Below, piece after piece: positions 8,508-16,238 of a stretch of 30,642 nt of DNA. A program made the position numbers and the translations under genes. This DNA comes from Thermoanaerobacter sp049701115 (lineage in GTDB: Bacteria > Bacillota > Thermoanaerobacteria > Thermoanaerobacterales > Thermoanaerobacteraceae), in NCBI RefSeq assembly GCF_049701115.1, contig NZ_JBNATX010000026.1, positions 1-30,642 of the forward strand. Direction: 5' to 3'. How positions within the stretch are numbered: position 1 is the stretch's first letter; each line of letters starts with the position of its first letter. The notes beneath the pieces were generated by a model. It had not been told where the DNA came from. It made no database searches and worked only from the letters and a program-made list of their open reading frames with translations.

Positions 8508-9332
8508 TTATCCCTCTCTCTTTAATGCTTGTATCAATTCTCTCTGAGCTCTTTCGTCTGGCTCAAATCGGCCATAACCTACAGCAGTTTTGGCTCCTGC
8601 TCCAGCCCAGTTAAGTGCTTCTTTTATCCATTCCTGCAATTTAACCATATCTTCTTCCCCTTCTTTAACACGAGGAGCTATGGCAAAGACAAAAGTTTGT
8701 TCAGGAGCTACTGCCAAAAAAGGGATGGGCACAGGATCATACCAATCTCCCGGCGTTTTTTCGATTTTACTTTTCTCTTGCAAATAATAGGGGCTGTAAT
8801 GGGGTGTCATTACATCAGCTTCTAATTTAATAGCTTTTATTGGTAATACATCAAAGAAAATAACGTTACCAGCTTTATCGAATCTGCTCTTGCCTTTGGC
8901 CCCAAAGATTCTTTCTATTTCTTCTGGCTTTACTCCTCCCCATTCTTCTGCCCAGGAACGAATTAATCCCTTGAAAGAACTCCCCGGAAGATAAGGCACT
9001 CCCAATGTATGGTGCCACACAAATCCATTTTCTACAGGATGTTCTCTCCCTAAACCAGTAACAAACCTCCACTGAGTTTTATAACACATATAACTTCCAC
9101 CCAAAGTTGTTACAAGAGATAAAAGGCGGGTAATAGCTTCTAGTATAAGTGATGGATCACCTATAACATCACTGGTTACTGATTGAATCCATTCTTTTTT
9201 CCCATCCTCCCCTCTCCTCCAATCTTTTTCCCATTTATGGAAAAATTTATCATACCAGAGGCCAGTGTTGAAATTTTTTTGATATTTCCCCCACAGCTTA
9301 ATGTCGTGCACTTCTTGATAAAGAGGAATCAT
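8508..9332 (-). CDS. cmr6: Type III-B effector subunit Cmr6
   Basis: A 274-residue RAMP that sits at the 3' end of the Cmr effector backbone. It shows the family pattern G-V-P-Y-L-P-G-S-S-F-K-G-L-I-R (about residues 109-123) and a glycine-rich C-terminal loop, AGAGAKTAVGYGRF. It overlaps cmr5 by 4 bp (ATGA) and is followed after 2 bp by cas8b. Together with Cmr1-Cmr5 it completes a full III-B complex. Confidence 0.94.
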   Translation of the reverse strand: MIPLYQEVHDIKLWGKYQKNFNTGLWYDKFFHKWEKDWRRGEDGKKEWIQSVTSDVIGDPSLILEAITRLLSLVTTLGGSYMCYKTQWRFVTGLGREHPVENGFVWHHTLGVPYLPGSSFKGLIRSWAEEWGGVKPEEIERIFGAKGKSRFDKAGNVIFFDVLPIKAIKLEADVMTPHYSPYYLQEKSKIEKTPGDWYDPVPIPFLAVAPEQTFVFAIAPRVKEGEEDMVKLQEWIKEALNWAGAGAKTAVGYGRFEPDERAQRELIQALKREG

Positions 9333-9754
9333 GATATTTCCTCCTTTTCAACAATAGTCTCTTTCTTAAAAAAAGCCACAGCAAATTTTTTAAGCCACTC
9401 CAGATAAGCTAAAACTTCCATCTGGGCTTGAATATATGTCTCCCTGTTACTGTTGACAATGGCCTCCATAAGGTCTTTTGCCTTGCGATAGGGAGCTTGG
9501 GGATGGTCTCTGCAAAGCCAGCTCTGTATGGAATTGTACAGGACATAGTGGAGGTCTTCCTTATCACCTTTTGCCTGGGCTAAAAGAGTAACCATGGCTT
9601 GTCCCAACCCATTTGCCAAAATCATCGCAGGCAAGCTTTCTACATATGAAGCGTATTTATTCTCATCTTCAGAGGAGTAACGGCTGTCCCTATCTATCTT
9701 CCTAATTTCATCCAGAGCATGCCTAGCTCTTTCTTGACCAATAGAGGGCCTCAT
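9329..9754 (-). CDS. cmr5: Type III-B small subunit Cmr5
   Basis: A 141-residue, mostly helical protein, the small subunit that forms the inner filament of the Cmr complex and contacts target RNA. The N-terminus (R-P-S-I-G-Q-E-R-A-R-H-A) and the region around residues 35-80, with a conserved L-P-A-M-I-L-A-N-G-L-G-Q-A segment, match Cmr5. It is joined by ATGA overlaps to cmr4 before it and cmr6 after it. Confidence 0.93.
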   Translation of the reverse strand: MRPSIGQERARHALDEIRKIDRDSRYSSEDENKYASYVESLPAMILANGLGQAMVTLLAQAKGDKEDLHYVLYNSIQSWLCRDHPQAPYRKAKDLMEAIVNSNRETYIQAQMEVLAYLEWLKKFAVAFFKKETIVEKEEIS

Positions 9755-10581
9755 CTGGATTCACCTCCAGAAAACCACTGTATCCTGCACCAACCCTGAC
9801 CTATGGTTTCGTTTCCTCCTACTTGGAGATATGGACTATCTTTAAACAAAGACTCAACCTCATATAAATCATTTTGACCCTCTGTAAGTTTTCTTTCAAA
9901 AATAAGAGAATAGAATAATGTATCAGGGGGAATTACTTCTTCATACCATAGGTTGTCACTGGTCTTGTTTTTATTCAGTACATTCCGGGCATTAACAGGT
10001 AGTCCGTACTGAGCGAAATATTGAAATTCTTTATCATCGATGATCACTAACTGAGTTTCTAGACGCTTTTTTACTGAATCATGGGGAATGAACTCTTTTA
10101 AAGTTTCTACTATTTTATTGAGATCTTTACCTTTACTTGTAGGAAAAACTATTTCTTCCAGAAAGAGTTCTCCCATTTCTTCTTGAACTAAGGCTTTATC
10201 TCCCGGGTCAGGTATATCGAAATCCCAAGACAGCCCCATCAGCTCCCCATCTCTTTTTAGACGCTCTAAAATATAGGGGCAAGTAACCCACTTAAAGGGG
10301 CCTGGTAGAGACCTCACAGGTAGAAGAAGAAGACGAGCATCTGTTATAAGCAAAGATCCCGCTTGGTTTGATTCGCCAAAAATCCGCTTTAATTTTTCTT
10401 CTTTTTCTACCCATACCTGCTCTGCCTTATCTCTCAAAGCACCTTTTAAGCTAGAACCCACTATAACTGGGTAACCTATAGTTTTTTCTCGAGCTACAGG
10501 TAAATCCACTGCTCCCACTACTTGCCCTACTCCGGGATGCAAACTGGTCTCCGCAAAAAGAGATAAAATACCACCCTTCAT
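9751..10581 (-). CDS. cmr4: Type III-B backbone ribonuclease Cmr4
   Basis: A 276-residue RAMP forming the Cmr backbone and cleaving target RNA at 6-nt intervals. I use the ATG at 10581: it has a GGGAGGAGATAAG ribosome-binding site directly upstream, overlaps the cmr3 stop by 4 bp, and puts the candidate catalytic aspartate (GAVDLPVARE) at position 26, the same number as the catalytic D26 described in Pyrococcus furiosus Cmr4. A longer start at 10596 would add five residues. The VGSSLKGALRDKAEQ motif is typical of the family. Target-RNA cleavage activity is expected to be intact. Confidence 0.94.
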   Translation of the reverse strand: MKGGILSLFAETSLHPGVGQVVGAVDLPVAREKTIGYPVIVGSSLKGALRDKAEQVWVEKEEKLKRIFGESNQAGSLLITDARLLLLPVRSLPGPFKWVTCPYILERLKRDGELMGLSWDFDIPDPGDKALVQEEMGELFLEEIVFPTSKGKDLNKIVETLKEFIPHDSVKKRLETQLVIIDDKEFQYFAQYGLPVNARNVLNKNKTSDNLWYEEVIPPDTLFYSLIFERKLTEGQNDLYEVESLFKDSPYLQVGGNETIGQGWCRIQWFSGGESR

Positions 10582-11690
10582 CTTATCTCCTCCCATCTAC
10601 CTATAATTATCTGGCTAAAGCCATAATTTCTTTTTTCTCCTAAGCATTGCCCATGAAGTTGTCTCAGTTTCTCTTTTATGCCCTCTCTATTTTCCACTTC
10701 ATAAAACCATAGGCTACCAGGAGGAAGAACAGGTACTAAAGGCCTAGGTTCCTGCTCTTTTAAGTTCCATCCTCCAATGTACTGAGCCTTACCTATACAG
10801 GCTGATACTGCTTTGCTGTGAATTTCATCATTAATTTCTGGAGGACCTTGAAGTATAACTGTATCTAATTTTTCAAACCATCCAGGCGTAATAAGTAAAG
10901 CAAAAAAACGCAATTTGCCATCTTTATCAGGATAAATTTGTGGAAATGAAGGTAAAACTTTTTCAGGCAGTTCTTCGTTTATCTCAACCCTCGCCAGGCG
11001 TCCTTCTCCACCTAAAGATATTGCTTTGATGCCAGAAATGTCCCAATCATCAGGAATGCCTCCTACATATATGCCTAAAGATGTCTCTTTTTCAGGTCTT
11101 ACATGAACTACATAGTAAAGATGGCCCTCCTTAGCCGTACGGGTTTCATCGGACCGCTCCAAACCTATACGGGGTTCATTGAAATATACCTTGTCCCTGG
11201 GCAATATATCTTCCTCATTGGGAAGGCCGCCTTGTATCACCTTCTGAATACCTTCTCGAGATATATACTCCCCTTCTATTACCTTATACCTTTCTCCACC
11301 TTCACCTGCTATAAAAGGAAGGCGAACTTCCCCTAAATCGCAACGAACCTTGGAACCAGGCACCAACCTTAAAAAATCCTTGTCTTTTTTTAGAAGTAAA
11401 AGAGGTGTAGAAAAGTAAGGCTTATTTTTGTAGAAAATATATGGTCCTCTAAATTGAATTTTACCCAAATCCTCCGAATCTCCCAGTTCTTCGGGCCATA
11501 GATCAGGTTTTTCAGGAGTCCATCCTTTCTTTATGGCTAAACTATATCTTATCGCCCCTTGTAGGGTGGTTATAAAAGGAGGGAAAAGGCTCTGTACGCT
11601 ACTGTATCCTCCCTCGCCCGCATGAAATGAAACTCCGCCCCGGAAAAAGAAGGTGTCCAAAGCCTCAAAGGACCATCTACTCCAGTTCAT
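10578..11690 (-). CDS. cmr3: Type III-B effector subunit Cmr3
   Basis: A 370-residue Cas5-like RAMP that binds the 5' handle of the crRNA next to Cas10. It opens with the characteristic W-x-F-E-A-L-D-T-F-F-F-R motif followed by F-P-P-F-I-T-T-L-Q-G-A-I-R and carries glycine-rich loops in its second half. It overlaps cmr2 by 4 bp (ATGA) and cmr4 by 4 bp, so the complex subunits are translationally coupled. Confidence 0.93.
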   Translation of the reverse strand: MNWSRWSFEALDTFFFRGGVSFHAGEGGYSSVQSLFPPFITTLQGAIRYSLAIKKGWTPEKPDLWPEELGDSEDLGKIQFRGPYIFYKNKPYFSTPLLLLKKDKDFLRLVPGSKVRCDLGEVRLPFIAGEGGERYKVIEGEYISREGIQKVIQGGLPNEEDILPRDKVYFNEPRIGLERSDETRTAKEGHLYYVVHVRPEKETSLGIYVGGIPDDWDISGIKAISLGGEGRLARVEINEELPEKVLPSFPQIYPDKDGKLRFFALLITPGWFEKLDTVILQGPPEINDEIHSKAVSACIGKAQYIGGWNLKEQEPRPLVPVLPPGSLWFYEVENREGIKEKLRQLHGQCLGEKRNYGFSQIIIGRWEEIR

Positions 11691-13630
11691 ATCCCCACCC
11701 CTTTCTGACTTAGAAATTTCACAAGCATAAGACCATCAGTCTGAAAACTGGTTTTATCTACATCCATCAAGTACCCTTTCCCATCTTCCTTTTCTTTTCT
11801 TTTAACCCTCTGGCAAAGCTTTAAAATATTTTTTGCTTTTTCTCTTGCTGTAGCCCAGTCCACTTGGCGCTCCCTATTTTTCCTATATTCTGCAGCCAAA
11901 AGGTCTATTAAATCCTCTTCAGACATCCATTCTTCTGATGACTTTCCTTCTTGAGAAAACAAAGGTTCTATTCTTTCTCTCAAATTGTAAAAGAAAGCAA
12001 AATTGTATTCTTTAGGCTTGTCTCCTTTAGATAAAGCATTTAAAAACTCATCAAAGATATTGCTGTCATGGATTTTGATAAACTTCCAAGGAGCAGACCA
12101 AGTTAAAACTCGCCCCGATCCTTTCCAAACAGTTACAGCTAAGCTATCTCTTCCAGTTTCATCTTTAGCTACTTTATCCAGTAGGTCATGAGCCTCCTTT
12201 ATAACTCCTGTTAATGGAACATTGTAGTGGGCATATACTAAAGCTGCTGAAATAGTACCTTCACCATCTTTCTCTAAAACTTTGTAATCATCTCCAAAGG
12301 TTTCCCTAAAAGCATTGGCGTATGCTTCCCGCAACTTAAGAGCCAGAGATAGCGCTTTTTCCAGAGAAACCATCGCTAAGACGTCATCTCCTCCGGCATA
12401 TACCAAAACTCCATTATGGAGTTGTACAATAACTTTTACGTTTTTAGAAAAACTATTCAAGGCAGAACTAATCTTTTTGGCATTGTACCTTCGCAAAAGA
12501 GCTCCCATTCTATCTCCATCCATCAAAAGAAGAGCATAGAAGGAAGAAGGCTTTTCTCCTACCTTGTCCATAAGCTCCTTTAAAGCTTTTTGACATTTTT
12601 CTCTCTCATCTTTGGGATCTTCTCCACCTTCTTGCCCCCAGAGATTGGGATTACTCAAAGCAGCTTGGTGAAAACAATTGCCATTCAAAGAGAGAAATTC
12701 TCTCGTCTGGGTATCGCGGTCTGCAATTTCTCTCAGCGAAGGGAAAAGCTCTAAATCTTCTTTATGTGTAGCTCCAGGAAGAGAAGAAGCACATTCTGCG
12801 TACTCATTTGCTATTTCCGGAAAATTCTTTGCTGTCTTTACTATCCACGGCAAAGCCGACAAATAAGGAGTAGAAGGATAATTTTTCTGCTCAGGGTCCC
12901 ACCCTATAGCTTCACGTGCTACCAAAGGAAAAAGCCTTTTGATTAATCCTATAGCAGAAAGTCTCTCCCTTTCATCCAGCTCGTACCCGCCTACTTGTTT
13001 TCTTAAAGATCCCCAAAAAGCATCCTGTTTTTTTCTTTCTCTTATGCGCAAATACCCTGAAAGTTCCTGAAAATGTCCCATCAGGGTGCATTTATCACCA
13101 GGTTCAGGATCTAGTAAGCGATTTCGCCAATTTTTCCTACGCTCTAAAAGGTCTATATCTTTTTCATCTCCCAAAGCCCAACTTATTTCCCAAAAATTTT
13201 CGACCTGACGCCTCCATATGTTTTCCGTATCTTTCCCCTCATGAGCTATGGGTTTTACAAACCTCTCCCAAACAGCTTGAGCTATATTCTCCCATCCTCT
13301 CTTTACAGCCTCAACACATCTCTGGGGTTCAAAATCTTCTGGCACTATTGACATAAAGCGATTGGGCAGAGTAGCAATACTGGGTCCTTTTTGGATTTTT
13401 CCTCCTTTTTTTAGCGCCTCTATAGTTTTTAGTAGCGGATCAACTATTTTACCCTGGTCGGTTACTGCAGGAAATACAATTTCTCCATTGACCTCTAGAA
13501 CTTCCATAATTGCAAGGCCTGAAAGATATGAAAGGAGAAAAGAGCCAACCCAAAAGTCCCTAGTCCTCCTGGCTTGCGCGACAAAATCTTGAACAGGACC
13601 TATGGAAAAATGTAAACTCATCTTACTCAT
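11687..13630 (-). CDS. cmr2: Type III-B Cas10/Cmr2 cyclase subunit, lacking the HD domain
   Basis: A 647-residue Cas10. The first palm domain begins at once (HFSIGPVQDFVAQARRTRD, residues 7-25), so the N-terminal HD nuclease domain carried by many Cas10 proteins is absent and the protein is about 200 residues shorter than the Pyrococcus protein. The second palm has the cyclase motif AGGDD (412-416), and DGD (371-373) lies in the preceding strand, so synthesis of cyclic oligoadenylate from ATP should be possible when target RNA is bound. The start codon has a GAGGTGG ribosome-binding site and overlaps cmr1 by 8 bp; there is no room upstream for a missing HD domain. Confidence 0.95.
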   Translation of the reverse strand: MSKMSLHFSIGPVQDFVAQARRTRDFWVGSFLLSYLSGLAIMEVLEVNGEIVFPAVTDQGKIVDPLLKTIEALKKGGKIQKGPSIATLPNRFMSIVPEDFEPQRCVEAVKRGWENIAQAVWERFVKPIAHEGKDTENIWRRQVENFWEISWALGDEKDIDLLERRKNWRNRLLDPEPGDKCTLMGHFQELSGYLRIRERKKQDAFWGSLRKQVGGYELDERERLSAIGLIKRLFPLVAREAIGWDPEQKNYPSTPYLSALPWIVKTAKNFPEIANEYAECASSLPGATHKEDLELFPSLREIADRDTQTREFLSLNGNCFHQAALSNPNLWGQEGGEDPKDEREKCQKALKELMDKVGEKPSSFYALLLMDGDRMGALLRRYNAKKISSALNSFSKNVKVIVQLHNGVLVYAGGDDVLAMVSLEKALSLALKLREAYANAFRETFGDDYKVLEKDGEGTISAALVYAHYNVPLTGVIKEAHDLLDKVAKDETGRDSLAVTVWKGSGRVLTWSAPWKFIKIHDSNIFDEFLNALSKGDKPKEYNFAFFYNLRERIEPLFSQEGKSSEEWMSEEDLIDLLAAEYRKNRERQVDWATAREKAKNILKLCQRVKRKEKEDGKGYLMDVDKTSFQTDGLMLVKFLSQKGVGI

Positions 13631-14765
13631 CTGGCCACACCACCTCGGCTTTTAAAGTAGGACGCTCAAGGAAGTTAGAAATTACATTGTAGTCTATTTG
13701 AGGAGGTACGATCGTTGTTTGTCTTCCAGCTTTGATTTCCACATTTACATTCGGAGGTAAAAATTGAGATGGAATCAAACTGAGCACCGCTACATAACTA
13801 CCATCAGCTAATTTATGAATATGAATAAACAAAGGGCTTGCTCTTCTCTTTTGTCCTTTTGAATGTGGTTCTATAGAAACTTTACCTTTGCCGCTAAAAA
13901 AGTAATTATGAGGCAAACCAAAAACTACTCGCTGTGGAATCCTGTTAATTCTCTTCCCATTCAAGAAATCAAGCATTAAGTCGTGGTCATCAGCGAAAAT
14001 TCGCTCTGCCTTCTCCCCCCAAGGCAACACATGCTTATCTTTTGAAGCTCGTCCATAACTTCGATATTTCAACAATTCCATTCCAACCTCATTTAAGAGG
14101 GCAAGAGGATCTTTATCTCCTTTTTTTACAAATATTCGAGTTTTACTACTAAAAGCCGTGTAGGGAGGTAAGGTGTCGTCTCTACTTACTTCGTTTAGAA
14201 ATCCTCTAAGGAGGTTTTTTAATTCTTTTACATTACGAGGCTCATTCCATTCTTCATTATTTTCTACTCGCAGAGAAACCAAAGAAAGAGAACCAAAGCC
14301 TCTCCTGGACCTAGCTCCTGCACCACCAAAAAGCCCCAGAGCCTGCAGAGATTGTTTTAAAAATCTTAATTCTTTTTCTGATAAAGAGTCTTTTAGGAGT
14401 AGAGAGATGGTAAAACTTTTACCCTTCTCAATATAAGACCTAATTAACTCCCCTCTTTCCGTCAAACCGTAACCTAAATAATTTAGTCCATAAGTATTTT
14501 TATTGAAAATTTCCTTCTTGCTGTGTATAAATATACTATCATCAATTTTCATAAAAAACTTAGCTTGTCCTTCAGTACTGCCAAAAATACTATTTTCCAT
14601 TTCAAAAACTTCTTTCAGTAAGCCCATTTGAGGCCAAGCCACAGCCCGAAACCAAAAGCGCAAGAGTCCTTTCAAACTGGGAGTCCGCAATTCTAGCTCG
14701 CTTTTGTTATCGGCTCCACCCATAAACATGGGGGTGGTTATATAATATGTAGCCTCAATTCGCAC
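13623..14765 (-). CDS. cmr1: Type III-B effector subunit Cmr1
   Basis: A 380-residue RAMP at the 3' end of the crRNA in the Cmr complex. The N-terminal family signature is clear: T-P-M-F-M-G-G-A-D-N, then E-L-R-T-P-S-L-K-G-L-L-R-F-W-F-R-A. A glycine-rich loop GLFGGAGARSRRGFGSL follows near residue 145. It starts with GTG behind an AGGAGGG ribosome-binding site and lies 52 bp after the Card1-like nuclease gene, overlapping cmr2 at its end. Confidence 0.94.
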   Translation of the reverse strand: MRIEATYYITTPMFMGGADNKSELELRTPSLKGLLRFWFRAVAWPQMGLLKEVFEMENSIFGSTEGQAKFFMKIDDSIFIHSKKEIFNKNTYGLNYLGYGLTERGELIRSYIEKGKSFTISLLLKDSLSEKELRFLKQSLQALGLFGGAGARSRRGFGSLSLVSLRVENNEEWNEPRNVKELKNLLRGFLNEVSRDDTLPPYTAFSSKTRIFVKKGDKDPLALLNEVGMELLKYRSYGRASKDKHVLPWGEKAERIFADDHDLMLDFLNGKRINRIPQRVVFGLPHNYFFSGKGKVSIEPHSKGQKRRASPLFIHIHKLADGSYVAVLSLIPSQFLPPNVNVEIKAGRQTTIVPPQIDYNVISNFLERPTLKAEVVWPDE

Positions 14766-14817
14766 TTTCTTCCCTCCTTTTTATCTGTCCTAAAAACAAT
14801 TTTATACTTATTACTTC

Positions 14818-15696
14818 TTAATTACCCAGTTCTTCTTTGACAACTTCAGTAAGTTTTTTCCTGTCTTCAGGAGAAAGGGCGCCCTCTTGAACAGAAGGCA
14901 ATTCTATAACCTTTACTCTGTGAGCTTCGGCCAATAGACGGTTATTTTCTCCATATTCTCTGTCAATAATTAAAAATTTACTGGTAAAAGTACCTAAGAA
15001 ACGAGCTTCACCTGCAGTTATAAGCTGTTCTAAAGGCCTCTTTTTAGCAGCTTCTCCACCACTTTTTACCTCGGCAATACCTACATTATTACCAATACGC
15101 AATACTAAATCTATTTCTACAGAAGGATGAGCACTAAACCTTATACCTTTTTTAATTTCATCTACTTCTTTCTCCAAAACATTAAATACTATTTTTTCAA
15201 AATCATTCCTAAAACCCGATGCTTCTTCATAAGGTCCTTGATGGGCTTGAAGATAAAGATCTATATTCAACAGTTGCCCTATTTCTTTGGAACTAGATTT
15301 TAAGCTATTCTCTTCAAACCAGTACTCATACAATATGTTTTTTTTCCCTTCACTTTGAAGATAAAAGAAAGGCAATTTATATCGTTCTGCTATCCTAAAC
15401 GCGGCTAAAGACATGGGTTTAGTGCCTCCTGTAATATTTAACGTTATCTTATACCCTAATTCCCCAAGTTTGTTAACTAATTCCTCTAAATCATTTTCAA
15501 TGGCTACTAAATTATAAGGTTCCACTTTTCTTAACTCACCTTTAAATATTCCCTGCAAGCGTTTTCCGATATCTTCCGTGCGAGAAGTATGAACAAAAAC
15601 AGGATAAATAGTGTAATTTAAAGAAAAATAACGTATAGGCAAAAGATTGGGTATGGGTTGTTCTCCAATGAGAGAAATTATAGCCTGCATATTCAT
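14818..15696 (-). CDS. Compact CARF nuclease of the Card1/Can2 (DUF1887) family
   Basis: A 292-residue protein predicted to be switched on by cyclic oligoadenylate from Cas10 and then to cut nucleic acids. The N-terminal CARF domain (about 1-125) has GEQPIPN near residue 11 and the ligand-binding motif NITGGTKPMSLAAF (87-100), nearly identical to that of Treponema Card1. The C-terminal PD-(D/E)XK domain shows E167, D196 (VEIDLVL) and E209-x-K211 (AEVKSGG). Card1 is about 370 residues long; this copy lacks most of the segment between the two domains. The first start after an in-frame TAG is ATG 15696 (a second ATG is at 15690); its ribosome-binding site is 52 nt away across a hairpin. Card1 and Thermoanaerobacter Can2 are cA4-activated; the same ligand is inferred here. 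Confidence 0.9.
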   Translation of the reverse strand: MNMQAIISLIGEQPIPNLLPIRYFSLNYTIYPVFVHTSRTEDIGKRLQGIFKGELRKVEPYNLVAIENDLEELVNKLGELGYKITLNITGGTKPMSLAAFRIAERYKLPFFYLQSEGKKNILYEYWFEENSLKSSSKEIGQLLNIDLYLQAHQGPYEEASGFRNDFEKIVFNVLEKEVDEIKKGIRFSAHPSVEIDLVLRIGNNVGIAEVKSGGEAAKKRPLEQLITAGEARFLGTFTSKFLIIDREYGENNRLLAEAHRVKVIELPSVQEGALSPEDRKKLTEVVKEELGN

Positions 15697-15757
15697 TATT
15701 GGTTCGGAAAGCTACCTAAATAATTTCAGGTATCCGAACCAAAATACACCTCCTTTA
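15696..15757 (-). promoter_or_regulatory. Hairpin between Shine-Dalgarno and start codon of the Card1-like gene
   Basis: On the minus strand, AAAGGAGGTG (AGGAGG core at 15749-15754) is followed by 6 nt, then the arm TTGGTTCGGA (15733-15742), an inner helix TACCT/AGGTA (728-732 with 713-717 of kilobase 15), the closing arm TCCGAACCAA (15699-15708), then TA and the start ATG at 15696. The start codon has no other ribosome-binding site, and a TAG upstream blocks an in-frame extension. Linear spacing is 52 nt; with the 44-nt hairpin folded it becomes 8 nt. The element may therefore control translation, or be a DNA operator. Confidence 0.75.
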
Positions 15758-15831
15758 GTATTTTTATTTTTTTATTTTTTAATAACTTAACACTAATATC
15801 TTTGAAAATTTTTTGTACTAAACTACAACCC

Positions 15832-16215
15832 TTATCCTCTTCTTTTCCTCGCCCCCTCCCTTACCTGGTGTAAATTAATAATCTCTGCTACTTCAAACTG
15901 GAGGGGAAGGCTTCCTTCTATTGGTCGAAGACGCAATACAGGAGGGAAATAGCCACATCTTCCATGTACTTCTGCTAAAAGAGTTACCGCGCTTATGCTG
16001 AGAGATGGTGGATTTAGTATAAAAGGCAATGTTTGCCAGTCGTGAGGGGTAAACCCTACTCTATCCACCAGTTCTACAATTTGAGGAACCAGAGGCCTCT
16101 TTTGGTCTATTTGAGCATCTATTTCTATAATCTTTTCTATTTTTTGTCCCAATTTTTCTTCCACTTTTTGGATTTGCTCTTGTGTTAAGGGATGTGCAAA
16201 ATTTATTAAAAACAT
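15832..16215 (-). CDS. csx15: CRISPR-associated protein Csx15, probable ring nuclease
   Basis: A 127-residue protein recognised as Csx15 by its opening LINFAHPLT, the central W-Q-T-L-P-F-I-L-N-P-P-S segment (60-71) and the motif HGRCGYFPPVLRLRP (84-98). Csx15 genes occur with type III CARF effectors; as far as I recall the family binds and degrades cyclic tetra-adenylate, which would make it the off-switch of the pathway. That role is not provable from the sequence. The start at 16215 is preferred over an in-frame upstream ATG at 16329, because a GGAGGT site precedes it and the longer form would overlap the CARF-HTH gene by 91 bp. It sits between the regulator and the CARF nuclease. Confidence 0.78.
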   Translation of the reverse strand: MFLINFAHPLTQEQIQKVEEKLGQKIEKIIEIDAQIDQKRPLVPQIVELVDRVGFTPHDWQTLPFILNPPSLSISAVTLLAEVHGRCGYFPPVLRLRPIEGSLPLQFEVAEIINLHQVREGARKRRG

Positions 16216-16238
16216 TTTAAAAAACCTCCAATATTTGG

